From Terrihalobacillus insolitus (GTDB lineage: Bacteria; Bacillota; Bacilli; Bacillales; Amphibacillaceae), in contig NZ_JAMQKB010000004.1 in NCBI RefSeq assembly GCF_028416575.1, positions 137,177-201,176 of the forward strand: a DNA stretch of 64,000 bases, written 5' to 3'. Each line of letters starts with the position of its first letter. Position 1 is the stretch's first letter. The notes under the pieces were generated by a model. It worked only from the letters and a program-made list of their open reading frames with translations, was not told where the DNA came from and searched no databases. Below are positions 25,071 to 34,077 of this stretch, piece by piece. The position numbers and the translations under genes are program-made.

Positions 25071-25389
25071 GATGAAACAGGGTGATGTCTGGCTGGCGAA
25101 TGTCCTTTTTAAAGAAACTCGTCAAACAAAGCAGCGCCCTGTTATTATTGTTGGTAATGATTTAGCGTTGGATGTAGATGTTATTATTGCTCCAGTTACA
25201 AGCCAAAGAGCTAGAAATCAATTTGATGTTGTTTTGGAGTATTGGGAAGAAGCTGGGTTATTGAAACCATCTGTTGCTCGTACCTCAAAAATTACTTCTG
25301 TGCATGGTTCAGAATTGAAACGCCATCTAGGAGCAATACATAAGTATGATCTTGAACGAGTGCTTCAAGTGTGCAGAAATTTATTTTAG
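25060..25389 (+). CDS. MazF/PemK-family endoribonuclease toxin
   Basis: The product is 109 residues from ATG 25060 (25072 is an alternative). Family marks are GDVWLANVLFKETRQTKQRP, VIIVGNDLALDVDVIIAPVT and VARTSKITSVHGSELK, with the conserved Arg and Ser/Thr of the mRNA-cleaving site. It forms a type II toxin-antitoxin operon with the overlapping upstream gene. A dispersed repeat starts at its stop codon. Confidence 0.85.
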   Translation: MSNKMKQGDVWLANVLFKETRQTKQRPVIIVGNDLALDVDVIIAPVTSQRARNQFDVVLEYWEEAGLLKPSVARTSKITSVHGSELKRHLGAIHKYDLERVLQVCRNLF

Positions 25390-25602
25390 AGGTGTTCAAA
25401 AAGTCATCAAATGATAAGCGGCGCATCTCTTCGTTGGCTTGTTTTTCCGGTCCTTGGAAAAGAAGCCCGCTTTTCCTTCGTGCGATGTATAATCGAGGAA
25501 GCTTTCCTTGTGCTCATGTAGGTTATGTCTACACTGTGCTCCTCAAAACTGCGCCTCCTCGACCTGCTTGCTTCTAATTCGGCGACTTTTTGAACACGCA
25601 CT
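25389..25602 (+). repeat. Dispersed MITE-like repeat, copy 3 (longest)
   Basis: It starts at the last base of the MazF stop codon with GAGGTGTTCAAAAAGTC and ends GACTTTTTGAACACGCAC. The middle carries about 60 extra bases compared with copy 1. The remaining gap to 25730 shows nothing else. Confidence 0.8.
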
Positions 25603-25730
25603 AATAATAATGTGAATTAGGTCGTGAATTGATGTTATCTCCTCATCAACCGAACCCTTTACTCTTCAAGTTGAGCCTCCTTATTTTCCAGATATAAGCT
25701 TATGTTATTCCAATTCACCCTGACACAAAG

Positions 25731-27548
25731 TTAGGATAATGCCAGTTCAATTTCTCTGAGATCTTCTTCTCTTCCACTAGCAAGTAGTTTGTCGCCCTCA
25801 TGGAGCGTTGTATCTCCATGGGGTATAATGACTTGGCCATAACGATAAATTTGAAGAATAAGAGACTCCCCTAGAAATGGTAGTTCTGTGAGCGGTGTCT
25901 GATCATAATTAGCATGATTAACCACAATTTCTTTAATCGTATTATTATGTTTCGTTATTAGTTGAAGAAGCCCTGGATTATCAATTAATGCTTTTAAAAA
26001 TGTTCGGGTTGAGTATAAAGTAGAATAAACGGCAAAGCCCTCTTCCGTTAACCTTTGGTGTAATGCTTGGTTTTCAACTTTAATCACAACTGTATCTATG
26101 GACTGTTTCAAAGCATGTTGGCCAAGTGAAATATTGGTTGAATCCTCATCGGTGGCGAACACGATTTTGTCTGCCCGAAAAGCATCTTTCTTTTCAAGGT
26201 ACTCAATTGATAGCTCGTCAACATATATGATCGGAAATGAATGCTCACTTTCCTCTTTCTGTATTTTTGTGCTGTACAGCCGAACAATTGATTTTTCTTC
26301 CATTTTATCTCTAGCTACTAACATCGTTGCCTGAGTAGCCCCAACAATAGATATTTTCAATTTCTTAGTCTTGGACTTTGTCACAGGAAACATTTTTGAA
26401 AAGGTAATGGGAGAAATCAAACAAGTTAATATGGATACTAGTATAATAGCACCATTCAATACATCATTAATCACTCCTAACTCAAGAGCAATGGATGACG
26501 CAGCAATGACTAGGCTGAGTTTTGACGTTACCAATATGCCTATGCTAAGTGTTTCTTTCCACGAATACCATTTTTTTAAGATTAGAGTAGGGATTATTTT
26601 AGCAATGTACATAAACACTAACAAAAGCGGCATTAACAACAAAATCTTTGAATCAACGAACAATTCCCAAATGTTTAGTTGAACCCCGACCATTACGAAA
26701 AAGATTGGGATGAGAAAACCAAACCCAAATGAATCTAATTGATGGATAAACTCTTTTTTAGGTGATAGGAAAGAGATAATCGTTCCAGCAAGGAAAGCAC
26801 CAAGAATATTCTCTGCACCGATTGTTTCAGATAGGGCAACAAAAAATAAAATGAGTGCAAATACGCCACGAGTACCAAGTTGCACTGTTCCTTTAAGTAG
26901 ATTGTCGAACCATTCGAATTGAAAATATCTATGGATGACTCGGTAAGCAAGAAACACTGCCAAGAAAAGAACGAATAGTAAAAATACCCTCTGTCCCTCC
27001 TCATCCCGAAACATAGCATAAACCGTTAAAAAGATCATGGTTGAAAAATCAGCTATGACCGTAATGAGTAAAATGATTTGCCCCAACAAACCCTCTGTTA
27101 AATTTTTTTCCTTGATGACTGGTACGACAATTCCTAAAGAGACCGTTGATATAATTAATGTCATCAAAAATGGCTCTTTAATTAAATCTAAGCCCACCAG
27201 AATATAGGAAAGCCCAAACGATATCGTCATAATTAAAGCAAATATACCTAATGCAATCATAACAGGGCTTGGCGAATCTTTTGCCTTTTTGTTGTTTTTC
27301 TGAAAAGCACTAAAATCTATTTCTAACCCGCTAATGAACATTAGGAAGATAAATCCTAACAGTGATAATAACTCAAGTAACGGATCTTCAGAAATGATAT
27401 TAAATCCACTTTCTCCTATAATCAAACCAGCTATTATTTCGGCAATAACAACTGGGACAAATGTCAATTTAAATCTTTGAAGTATAATTGGGATAAAAAA
27501 AGCTATACCTACAACGAACATGAGGGAGGTAAGAGATTGATTTTCCAA
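25731..27548 (-). CDS. Monovalent cation:proton antiporter, CPA2 family with RCK domains
   Basis: The product is 605 residues. The first ~390 form a 12-13 helix Na+/H+ (or K+/H+) exchanger domain of the CPA2/KefB type (IIAGLIIGESGFNII, FLMFISGLEIDF, SETIGAENILGAFLAGTI). The rest is cytoplasmic, with a TrkA-N/RCK-like fold (ISIVGATQATMLVARDKMEE) and a TrkA-C domain (PFLGESLILQIYRYGQVIIP). It exchanges cations for protons across the membrane, and the RCK part would gate it by nucleotide or ion. Monocistronic. Confidence 0.88.
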   Translation of the reverse strand: MENQSLTSLMFVVGIAFFIPIILQRFKLTFVPVVIAEIIAGLIIGESGFNIISEDPLLELLSLLGFIFLMFISGLEIDFSAFQKNNKKAKDSPSPVMIALGIFALIMTISFGLSYILVGLDLIKEPFLMTLIISTVSLGIVVPVIKEKNLTEGLLGQIILLITVIADFSTMIFLTVYAMFRDEEGQRVFLLFVLFLAVFLAYRVIHRYFQFEWFDNLLKGTVQLGTRGVFALILFFVALSETIGAENILGAFLAGTIISFLSPKKEFIHQLDSFGFGFLIPIFFVMVGVQLNIWELFVDSKILLLMPLLLVFMYIAKIIPTLILKKWYSWKETLSIGILVTSKLSLVIAASSIALELGVINDVLNGAIILVSILTCLISPITFSKMFPVTKSKTKKLKISIVGATQATMLVARDKMEEKSIVRLYSTKIQKEESEHSFPIIYVDELSIEYLEKKDAFRADKIVFATDEDSTNISLGQHALKQSIDTVVIKVENQALHQRLTEEGFAVYSTLYSTRTFLKALIDNPGLLQLITKHNNTIKEIVVNHANYDQTPLTELPFLGESLILQIYRYGQVIIPHGDTTLHEGDKLLASGREEDLREIELALS

Positions 27549-27760
27549 TAAAACACCTACTTTCTGATTTGTATTATGAAAGGTTTTTGCGCCATGAATT
27601 CATATATAGAAAATTAAATTCGATAATTCATTCTACTAAAAAACGATGAAAACTAAAACTAATACATCTTTTGTTAAGGTGGTGCCTAGCTATGTTAAGC
27701 TAGGTTTAGATGATAATACATGGTGCATTTAAATTTTACATAAATATGGGAGGAATAAAA

Positions 27761-28150
27761 ATGGATTTAGGTTTGCAAAATAAATCAGTAATTGTTATGG
27801 CATCGAGCAAAGGATTAGGAAAAGCAACAGCGATGCAATTTGCTGTGGAAGTGGCACACGTTTTTATTACGAGCCGAAATGAAAAAGAATTGGAAAAAAC
27901 AAAACTGGAAATACAACAAAACACTGGAAATGAGCATGTTGAATATGTAGTCTGTGACATAACGAAACCTGATTCGATAAAACAGTTAATTACAGAGGTC
28001 GTTTAAAAAAACGGTACCGTTGATCCAATAGGTCGATACGGGAAGCCTGCAGAATTCGCTAATATGGTCGTTTTTTTAAGCTCACAAGCCAATTCATACG
28101 TTACTGGTCAGTCTTTTGTTGTGGATGGTGGCATGGTAAAAGCATTGTAA
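27761..28150 (+). pseudogene. Short-chain dehydrogenase with internal deletion
   Basis: GGGAGG precedes ATG 27761. The N-terminal part has the NAD(P) motif ASSKGLGKATA (TGxxxGxG position) and stops at 28006. The C-terminal end (GRYGKPAEFANMVVFLSSQA, VTGQSFVVDGGM) follows in another frame from about 28014. The middle, including the Ser-Tyr-Lys catalytic segment (roughly 110 residues), is deleted, so the product cannot be active. Confidence 0.85.
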
Positions 28151-28233
28151 TGGTTTGAATTAAGTCCAAGAATTTGATCGTTTTAATCCATTCCTTATGC
28201 ATTTCGTTTTATAAATCAAATGCATGTACAAAA

Positions 28234-28272
28234 GGGCTTGACGAATTCTTCTTGAGTTTATTCGTCAAGCCC
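28234..28272 (-). terminator. Terminator of the PRC-barrel gene
   Basis: A 13-bp stem GGGCTTGACGAAT / ATTCGTCAAGCCC is followed by TTTT on the minus strand, 20 bp after the stop. Confidence 0.85.
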
Positions 28273-28292
28273 CCATTAATTAATCTAGTTTA

Positions 28293-29069
28293 CTATTCAA
28301 TATTTTGTTTACGGGTACTGGCATATACCTGTTCTTCATCATGTCTAATAATAGGCCTATTTGAATCAGGATCAAGCTCTGCACCTTGTTTTACTTGTTC
28401 TTTCGTAAGATTAATTAATACTTTTTTATCTTCCCAATTGATTTCCTTCACCCAGCCAGTTGCTATTAATACGAACTCACCTAGTAACCAGTTTCTAGTT
28501 TCTACTACTAAATATTCTATTTTCCAATTCGTCTCATCAATAGCGAAATCTGATACATGCCCTATTTCACCATCCAAAGCTTCTATCCGATATCCTGTAA
28601 AGTCACCTTTTATATGATTAGTACTTCTTAAATGATCATCTCCTAAATCATCAGCACTTACGTTGTTTTGAATTAAACCATTATTATACGCATCACCAAA
28701 CGCATATGGATTATCATATCCGCCCCAAGCCCCTAGTCCAAGTCCAGACCAGTAAGTGGGCCAGCCATAATAATTGGCTAAGTGTTGTTCAGTCTGTTTT
28801 GAAACGGGCGCATCATCAAGTTGGTGTGGCGCATTTTTAACCGTTTCTTTAGTTGCGAACACATTGACCGTATTATTCTCCATATCTACATGGTCGAAAG
28901 AAATTGGTGACAACAATACTTTTTTCCCCGGCAGCCATTTTCTTGTATCTACTACTAAATATCGTACAGTCCAATACTGGTCATCAAAATAAAGATCTCT
29001 TACTCCACCTAACTCACCATCTGTAGCTTGAATGTTCAACTTTTCAATTACTGATGATAGATAAAAAAT
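28293..29069 (-). CDS. PRC-barrel protein, apparent ATT start codon
   Basis: The product has two PRC-barrel domains (about residues 1-75 and 155-225) separated by a Tyr/Gly-rich linker (YYGWPTYWSGLGLGAWGGYD). Family marks are ATDGELGGVRDLYFDD and YLVVDTRKWLPGKKVLL, and again LDGEIGHVSDFAIDE. A strong AAAGGAGG is 6 bp ahead of ATT at 29069. From there the frame reads IFYLSSVIEKLNIQATDG, which fits the usual start of these proteins. The only standard alternative is TTG at 29039, which lacks a binding site and removes ten residues. PRC-barrel proteins of Bacilli are implicated in RNA or envelope processes, with role uncertain. Confidence 0.75.
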   Translation of the reverse strand: MFYLSSVIEKLNIQATDGELGGVRDLYFDDQYWTVRYLVVDTRKWLPGKKVLLSPISFDHVDMENNTVNVFATKETVKNAPHQLDDAPVSKQTEQHLANYYGWPTYWSGLGLGAWGGYDNPYAFGDAYNNGLIQNNVSADDLGDDHLRSTNHIKGDFTGYRIEALDGEIGHVSDFAIDETNWKIEYLVVETRNWLLGEFVLIATGWVKEINWEDKKVLINLTKEQVKQGAELDPDSNRPIIRHDEEQVYASTRKQNIE

Positions 29070-29290
29070 AGTTAGCCTCCTTTGAGATTTTAAAAAGTTA
29101 AAGATCTAACTTATCGTGTCATCCTACGCTATGATTCATGTTTTTTGCTTACACTAGTCCATTTCCGATTAAGTGTTGTTTTAAACATTCTCAAGCTGTA
29201 ATCATATAATAGCGTTTTATGAAAATCGGGAAAAATGGTATATTTATTAATGAGATAGAATTTTGACTATTTAAAGGGATGAGATCCAGA

Positions 29291-29674
29291 ATGAGCAATT
29301 TAGCAGAATATAAAAAGTACAGAAGAACTGGTGTCAAATTAAACTCAAACATATTAAAATCTGCAGAAAAAGATAGATTATTAACAGCTGCTAACTTACT
29401 AGGGATGGTCGGAAAGGATAAGAAAACAACTATTTTTGATGGTGAACAGGAAAATGATTACCATTTTGACTTCATGTTTAATGAGGTTTTGGACAATGAA
29501 AGGAGTGTAGTAGCTACGTATAAAGATCAAAATCCACCGAATAATAATATAGAGGAAGAGTTTATCGATGCTATGATGTCTGCCTTTACGTCTTTGTTCA
29601 CAGTTGTGTCTGTTTCAGAAAAAGCAAGTACAATCGAATTAGTAGACCTTAGCAAGCCAACGAAGTCCGGCTAA
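29291..29674 (+). CDS. Hypothetical protein whose end runs into a dispersed repeat
   Basis: The product is about 127 residues from ATG 29291 (an upstream ATG at 29279 is also possible). No known domain is recognised. The middle is acidic (DGEQENDYHFDFMFNEVLD) and there is no signal peptide. The last codons (TKSG) and the TAA fall at the edge of dispersed repeat copy 4, so the original C-terminus may have been replaced by the repeat insertion. Confidence 0.6.
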   Translation: MSNLAEYKKYRRTGVKLNSNILKSAEKDRLLTAANLLGMVGKDKKTTIFDGEQENDYHFDFMFNEVLDNERSVVATYKDQNPPNNNIEEEFIDAMMSAFTSLFTVVSVSEKASTIELVDLSKPTKSG

Positions 29675-29675
29675 C

Positions 29676-29765
29676 GTCTGACACGTCCTGTGTCAAACGC
29701 TGGATCAGCCCGTCGTGGGCAAGCAGATGCCCTGCTTATCATTTGGTGACTTTTTGAACATCCTC
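29676..29765 (-). repeat. Dispersed MITE-like repeat, copy 4 (inverted, partial)
   Basis: On the minus strand it reads GAGGATGTTCAAAAAGTC, then CCAAATGATAAGCAGGGCAT and GCTTGCCCACGACGGGCTGA, matching the interior variant of copy 2. The opposite end is missing. The remainder of the gap to 29916 holds nothing recognisable. Confidence 0.75.
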
Positions 29766-29916
29766 AATTAAAGGATTCTTAAAGAGTTGCTAAAAGCCAG
29801 TTTGTGGACTTGTCCTTGCTAGTAGGCATTTGGCATAGAATTCCTACCCTAAAGGGGCAGGATAAAGGATCGGCACGGAAGGATATAGAGAAAACTACTT
29901 ATGGAGGAGCAGTCAG

Positions 29917-30534
29917 ATGAATCTAGTGTCTATCGACTTTGAAACGGCCAATAGAACTAGGGAAAGCCCTTGTGCTGTTGGTATTGTGGTTGTAAATGAA
30001 AATATAATACTTGATGAGTTCTATAGTTTAATCAACCCATTAATGAATTTCGATTCGTATAATACCTATGTACATGGAATTACGGAAAATGACGTTATCG
30101 ACGCACCAACATTTGATGAATTATGGCCAAGCCTACATAAATATTTAGAAAACAATATAGTTATCGCGCATAATGCTAGTTTTGATATGAGTGTGCTTCG
30201 GTATACATTGGATCGTTTTGGATTAACCTATCCTGAACTTGACTATCTGTGCTCTGTTGCGCTTTCGAAGGAATTATGGCCAGAATTACGTAATTATAAG
30301 CTTGACAATTTGGCTGATTTTAAAAATATTTCATTCTCCCACCATCACGCTTTAGAGGATGCTAAGGTAGTAGTTGATTTACTTTTAAAGGCAATGGAGG
30401 AGCAACACGTTAAGAATATACATGGCTTAATGGATAAATTAAACATCTCAAGTGGTAGAATTTTTGAAAGAGGTTATGTCACGCCTAAAGTAAAACGAAA
30501 AAAACAACGTCAGAGAAGGAAGATTTTGTATTAA
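29917..30534 (+). CDS. DnaQ-like 3'-5' exonuclease (DEDDh)
   Basis: The 205-residue product has the DEDDh exonuclease motifs: VSIDFETAN (ExoI, D-x-E), VIAHNASFDMSVL (ExoII) and HHALEDA (ExoIII with catalytic His and Asp). The C-terminus is basic (KRKKQRQRRK). Such small enzymes degrade single-stranded DNA or RNA ends. GGAGGAGC precedes the ATG. Monocistronic. Confidence 0.88.
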   Translation: MNLVSIDFETANRTRESPCAVGIVVVNENIILDEFYSLINPLMNFDSYNTYVHGITENDVIDAPTFDELWPSLHKYLENNIVIAHNASFDMSVLRYTLDRFGLTYPELDYLCSVALSKELWPELRNYKLDNLADFKNISFSHHHALEDAKVVVDLLLKAMEEQHVKNIHGLMDKLNISSGRIFERGYVTPKVKRKKQRQRRKILY

Positions 30535-30642
30535 TATGCAAACAGACGAATAAAATCAGCGTATGTATTTGTATAAATACTGACATTCGTTTATATTTGT
30601 AGTTACTAGAGCAACTATAGAAAGATAATGCAGGAGGATATA

Positions 30643-31806
30643 ATGATGAAAGCAGACTTACAAAACCATATACAATCGATTCAATCGAAACTTTGGGAGA
30701 TGAGTGATTATTTGTACCATCATCCAGAAATTGGTGATCAAGAATTCAATTCCATGCAATTGTTAGTAGATTTTTTGAAAGAGCATAAATTCAAAGTTGA
30801 AACAGGAGTCGTGGAGCGGTCGACTGCTTTTAAGGCTGTTTATAATAGTAATAAAGAAGGTCCAACGATTGCGTATTTGGCCGAATACGATGCACTCCCA
30901 GGAGTGGGGCATGGCTGTGGCCACAATATGATTGGTACAATGGGTGTTGGTGCGGGTGTTGTGTTAAGTAAAGTGATTAATGAAATTGGTGGACGCGTTG
31001 TTGTGTTAGGGACACCAGCTGAGGAAACCAATGGCGCCAAGGTACCTATGGCAGAACAGGGGGTATTTGATGATATTGATGTTGCCATGATTTTACACCC
31101 TGCAGACGTTTCATCTGAAAGTGGAGAATCACTGGCAATGGATGCGATTCAGTTTGACTTTCGTGGCCGGACAAGTCATGCCGCAGCGGCTCCCGAAAAA
31201 GGAATCAATGCGCTTGATGGAGTCTTACAGTTATTTAATGGGATTAACGCTTTGCGTCAGCATGTGACTTCTGACGTAAGAATCCATGGAGTTATTACTG
31301 AAGGTGGAGAAGCCGCAAATGTTGTCCCAGATAAAGCTGTGGCACAGTTCTATGTTCGGGCAAAAAGCAGAACCTATTTAAATGAAGTGGTTGAAAAGGT
31401 GAAAAATATTGCGCGAGGCGCTTCTGCAATGACTGGTGCTGAAGTACACATTAGTAATTATGAGCTGAGTTACGACGATATGAGAACAAACGAAACATTA
31501 TCAAAATTATTCACCAAAAATATTTTAGCTTCGGGTGTTGAAAAGGTGAACAAAGCAAAGGATTCACTAGGCTCAATTGACATGGGAAATGTTAGTCAAG
31601 TAGTACCAGCGATTCACCCTTATATTGGGTTGGATTCCCCAGGATTAATTGCACACACGAAAGAATTTGCTGATACGACGATAACAAACAACTCTCATAA
31701 AATTCTCGCTCAAGGGGCACTAGCACTCGCGTCAACGGGATTTGATATCATTCAAGAAAAAGCAACTTTTGATGAAATAATGGAAGAATTTAATAGGAAT
31801 AAATAA
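30643..31806 (+). CDS. M20-family metallopeptidase, AbgB-like amidohydrolase
   Basis: The product is 387 residues from ATG 30643, five bases after GGAGG (ATG 30646 equally possible). Zinc-site marks are YLAEYDALPGVGHGCGHNMI and GTPAEETNGAK. The dimerisation domain follows FRGRTSHAAAAPEKGINALD. The sequence resembles p-aminobenzoyl-glutamate hydrolase subunit B and other aminoacyl amidases. It probably cleaves an acyl-amino acid or dipeptide-like substrate in the cytoplasm, with exact substrate unknown. Confidence 0.87.
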   Translation: MMKADLQNHIQSIQSKLWEMSDYLYHHPEIGDQEFNSMQLLVDFLKEHKFKVETGVVERSTAFKAVYNSNKEGPTIAYLAEYDALPGVGHGCGHNMIGTMGVGAGVVLSKVINEIGGRVVVLGTPAEETNGAKVPMAEQGVFDDIDVAMILHPADVSSESGESLAMDAIQFDFRGRTSHAAAAPEKGINALDGVLQLFNGINALRQHVTSDVRIHGVITEGGEAANVVPDKAVAQFYVRAKSRTYLNEVVEKVKNIARGASAMTGAEVHISNYELSYDDMRTNETLSKLFTKNILASGVEKVNKAKDSLGSIDMGNVSQVVPAIHPYIGLDSPGLIAHTKEFADTTITNNSHKILAQGALALASTGFDIIQEKATFDEIMEEFNRNK

Positions 31807-31808
31807 GA

Positions 31809-31839
31809 GAAGAACCCCTTGATTTAAGGGGTTCTCTTT
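31809..31839 (+). terminator. Terminator after the M20 peptidase gene
   Basis: An AGAACCCCTT / AAGGGGTTCT hairpin is followed by CTTTC, three bases after the stop codon. Confidence 0.85.
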
Positions 31840-31901
31840 CAAAAATGCGACGGAGGGACAGACTCCTAGCCTGTCTCCTTGTCCAATGGAGCTATCCAAC
31901 A

Positions 31902-32177
31902 TTATTTATAATTATCGTGGGTATGATCTTCAATTTCCTGTATATGTTGACGAACATTGTGTAGCTGTTCAGAAGCTTGCTGATACTGTGGGTTTTCTGT
32001 AGCTTCTTTGCCTGATTGTTTCCGGGTATTTTCCAATTCTCGTTCAACTTTCTGTAATTGTTGCTGTGCCTGTTGGATAAGCTGGGGATTTGTACCCTGC
32101 GACTGAATAATCGTTTCGTTAGCTTGTTGTATCTGTTGACTCGCTTGTTGTAATTGTTGCTGTAATTTTTCTGACAT
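31902..32177 (-). CDS. Gln-rich coiled-coil small protein
   Basis: The 91-residue, strongly helical, Gln-rich protein (LQQQLQQASQQIQQANETI ... AQQQLQKVERELENT) has no signal and no cysteine. TTGGAGGTTAC precedes the ATG. Similar short Gln-rich proteins occur across Bacillaceae without assigned function. The heptad-like pattern suggests a coiled coil. Monocistronic. Confidence 0.7.
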   Translation of the reverse strand: MSEKLQQQLQQASQQIQQANETIIQSQGTNPQLIQQAQQQLQKVERELENTRKQSGKEATENPQYQQASEQLHNVRQHIQEIEDHTHDNYK

Positions 32178-32443
32178 TTATGTAACCTCCAATAGTTTTT
32201 ATAAACAAATGCTATTTATATTGTTACTTTAATTTCAGGTATTATGCAGAACAAAAGGGACAATCTCCTCATCCCAATCTCTCACGTTCAGAAACACATT
32301 CCCAATATGATTTCCTCAGTTTTCATTTATGTTATAATTAATATTGACTTTTCCTCGATTCCTAGATTAGGAGTCAATTTCATGTTGTGTAATCAACGAA
32401 AGATGAAACTGAAAAATTAATTTTGGCACAAAGACTTGTAGAA

Positions 32444-32956
32444 ATGAGAAAATTTGTAATGGTTATTACCTCTCTTCTTATTTTATCTACGGTTACAAGT
32501 TGTGTACAGTCATCTGAGGAAACCAATGAAACCGATATTTCGTACAAAAATTATTTTAACGGTTTTTTGGTTTATCAAAAGAATCAGGAAGTTCCCACTA
32601 ACCTACTTATTTTTACTAACAAAGAGGATTGGCAATACTTTTCGGAGAAATATGTGGCAGAGGGCGAACGTGTTGCCTCAATGGATGATAACATTAATTG
32701 GGATAAAGAGGATTTGATTTATTATGCTACAACAGGATCCAAACCTGGATATGTTTCAGTGAACAATTTTAAGGGTTATCAAATAAAGAATAACAGTGTT
32801 CTACCTATTTTTGCAGAAGACTCTAAGCAAAATACGTTACTGGCAGTTAATAATTTGGGTCAAACTTCATCGATAGATATTTCTTATAATGTTTGGACTA
32901 TAGTAAAAAAGAAAGATGTTCCAAAAGGTGTTAAAAACTTTTACAATCGTTCATAA
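32444..32956 (+). CDS. Hypothetical secreted or lipid-anchored protein
   Basis: The product is 170 residues from ATG 32444 (TTG 32423 is an alternative and neither has a clear ribosome binding site). The N-terminus RKFVMVITSLLILSTVTSC is a signal peptide ending in a lipobox-like TVTSC. The rest (YFNGFLVYQKNQEVPTNLLI, DDNINWDKEDLIYYATTGSK) is not recognised. The 32178-32443 gap holds only a TATAAT at about 32335. Confidence 0.65.
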   Translation: MRKFVMVITSLLILSTVTSCVQSSEETNETDISYKNYFNGFLVYQKNQEVPTNLLIFTNKEDWQYFSEKYVAEGERVASMDDNINWDKEDLIYYATTGSKPGYVSVNNFKGYQIKNNSVLPIFAEDSKQNTLLAVNNLGQTSSIDISYNVWTIVKKKDVPKGVKNFYNRS

Positions 32957-32962
32957 AAGTTT

Positions 32963-33568
32963 TTAAATACGAAAACCGCCCGTACCGCGAGAAGATGAAT
33001 CATAGTCGACACTATGCCCGCAGACTGTTTGACCGTTTGAATATTGGTAAATGTTGTTATAGTCATATACTTTTCCACTACTCCATGTATAGGTCTGCCA
33101 TTTATAGAGTATACCTGCATTATCCATCTCCCTTACAACCATATAAGAGCCATATACACCAGGCACCCAACCTCCACCATTGTAATGCCGAGACTCATTC
33201 ATTGCATCTTGAACACCTGAAAAGTAATCCTTAATGCTTGATATATCCTCCATTGATGCAGGGTAATCAACAGCAAAATAGATAGCAGTGTCAAATGGTT
33301 GCCCAACTTCAAGAGCTCTTGATACAGCTGAACGTCCATCATCAAGTCCATTGTTGTAAGTGAAATGACTAGCAGAAGTATTCCCCCATTCCCAGACGGT
33401 GACAACGTCCATACCAGCATTTGAGATATCTTGTGCTTCGCTTTTGCTTAATAATTTATCTTCCCCTGATGGTGCATAGTAACGACATAAGAAATCATAT
33501 CCTTCGTTTGCCATGCATTGAGCAGTATTGCTCGAAACGGGACTAGAAGCGTCAAGTCCTTTTGCTAT
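32963..33568 (-). CDS. DUF1906 (glycoside hydrolase-like) protein, apparent ATA start codon
   Basis: The frame from ATA 33568 reads IAKGLDASSPVSSNTAQCMA and continues through NEGYDFLCRYYAPSGEDKLL, VTVWEWG and AIYFAVDYPA, ending CGHSVDYDSSSRGTGGFRI. This is a complete DUF1906/Rv2525c-like glycoside-hydrolase-fold domain, including the N-terminal GLDAS strand with its conserved Asp. AAAGGAG is placed 9 bp before ATA and a TAA stop lies directly upstream. The first ATG (33514) lacks a binding site and would remove that strand. Either ATA is used inefficiently or the start has mutated. Confidence 0.75.
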   Translation of the reverse strand: MAKGLDASSPVSSNTAQCMANEGYDFLCRYYAPSGEDKLLSKSEAQDISNAGMDVVTVWEWGNTSASHFTYNNGLDDGRSAVSRALEVGQPFDTAIYFAVDYPASMEDISSIKDYFSGVQDAMNESRHYNGGGWVPGVYGSYMVVREMDNAGILYKWQTYTWSSGKVYDYNNIYQYSNGQTVCGHSVDYDSSSRGTGGFRI

Positions 33569-33582
33569 TTAAATCGTCTCCT

Positions 33583-33738
33583 TTATTGATCATTTGGCAT
33601 GAAATAATTCAATACATGCTTTTTAGGATTCACCTCCATTTTTTTAAGCAGTTCTAATGCTTCACGTGACTATCTACTATCACTCATTTGATTGATGCTA
33701 GCATCGATACTACTATATGGATTTTTACTGTCGATGTA
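33583..33738 (-). pseudogene. Broken small gene upstream of the DUF1906 gene
   Basis: On the minus strand the frame reads YIDSKNPYSSIDASINQMSD, SR, a TAG stop, then SREALELLKKMEVNPKKHVL and NYFMPNDQ to TAA at 33583. The downstream part could start at an ATG near 33640. It ends just before the DUF1906 ribosome binding site, so it was probably the first gene of that operon. Family not recognised. The rest of 33739-33990 is empty. Confidence 0.45.
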
Positions 33739-33990
33739 TGGTTAATTAAATCAAATTAAATAAAAAAAGGTATTTATTCTGATAGATTAGCTGATAATGG
33801 AAAAATGGGTATACATTGATTTCCTGCATTGTGGAATCAAGAGAAAGACCGCATGTGTTAATTGGTATCTTGCATAAAAATAAATATGTCGTCAACCAAG
33901 GTTTTTTATAAAATGATCACTTCTGAAAAATGCGACTCAATAAGCATAGTTTCAGAAAAGTCGAAATTTGTCTGTTTTAAAAATAAATGC

Positions 33991-34044
33991 TTCCCAAAGT
34001 GTGATAAATTTGTTAAAATTCATTTACATGAATAAATATACGTT
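33991..34044 (+). promoter_or_regulatory. Promoter and probable ARG box of the ABC transporter operon
   Basis: TTCCCA (33991-33996) and TAAAAT (34014-34019) are spaced by 17 bp. CATGAATAAATATACGTT (34027-34044) matches the Bacillus ARG box consensus as I recall it (CATGAATAAAAATTCAAG) at 13 of 18 positions and lies over the expected transcription start. This suggests repression by the arginine regulator AhrC/ArgR. Confidence 0.55.
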
Positions 34045-34077
34045 TTGACAATCAAAACAAATGGAGGAATTACAATA

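Noticed and set aside
28795..28812. Sixth GGGCGC cassette-like site
   Set aside because: It lies within the PRC-barrel coding sequence without the flanking boxes, so it is a chance match.
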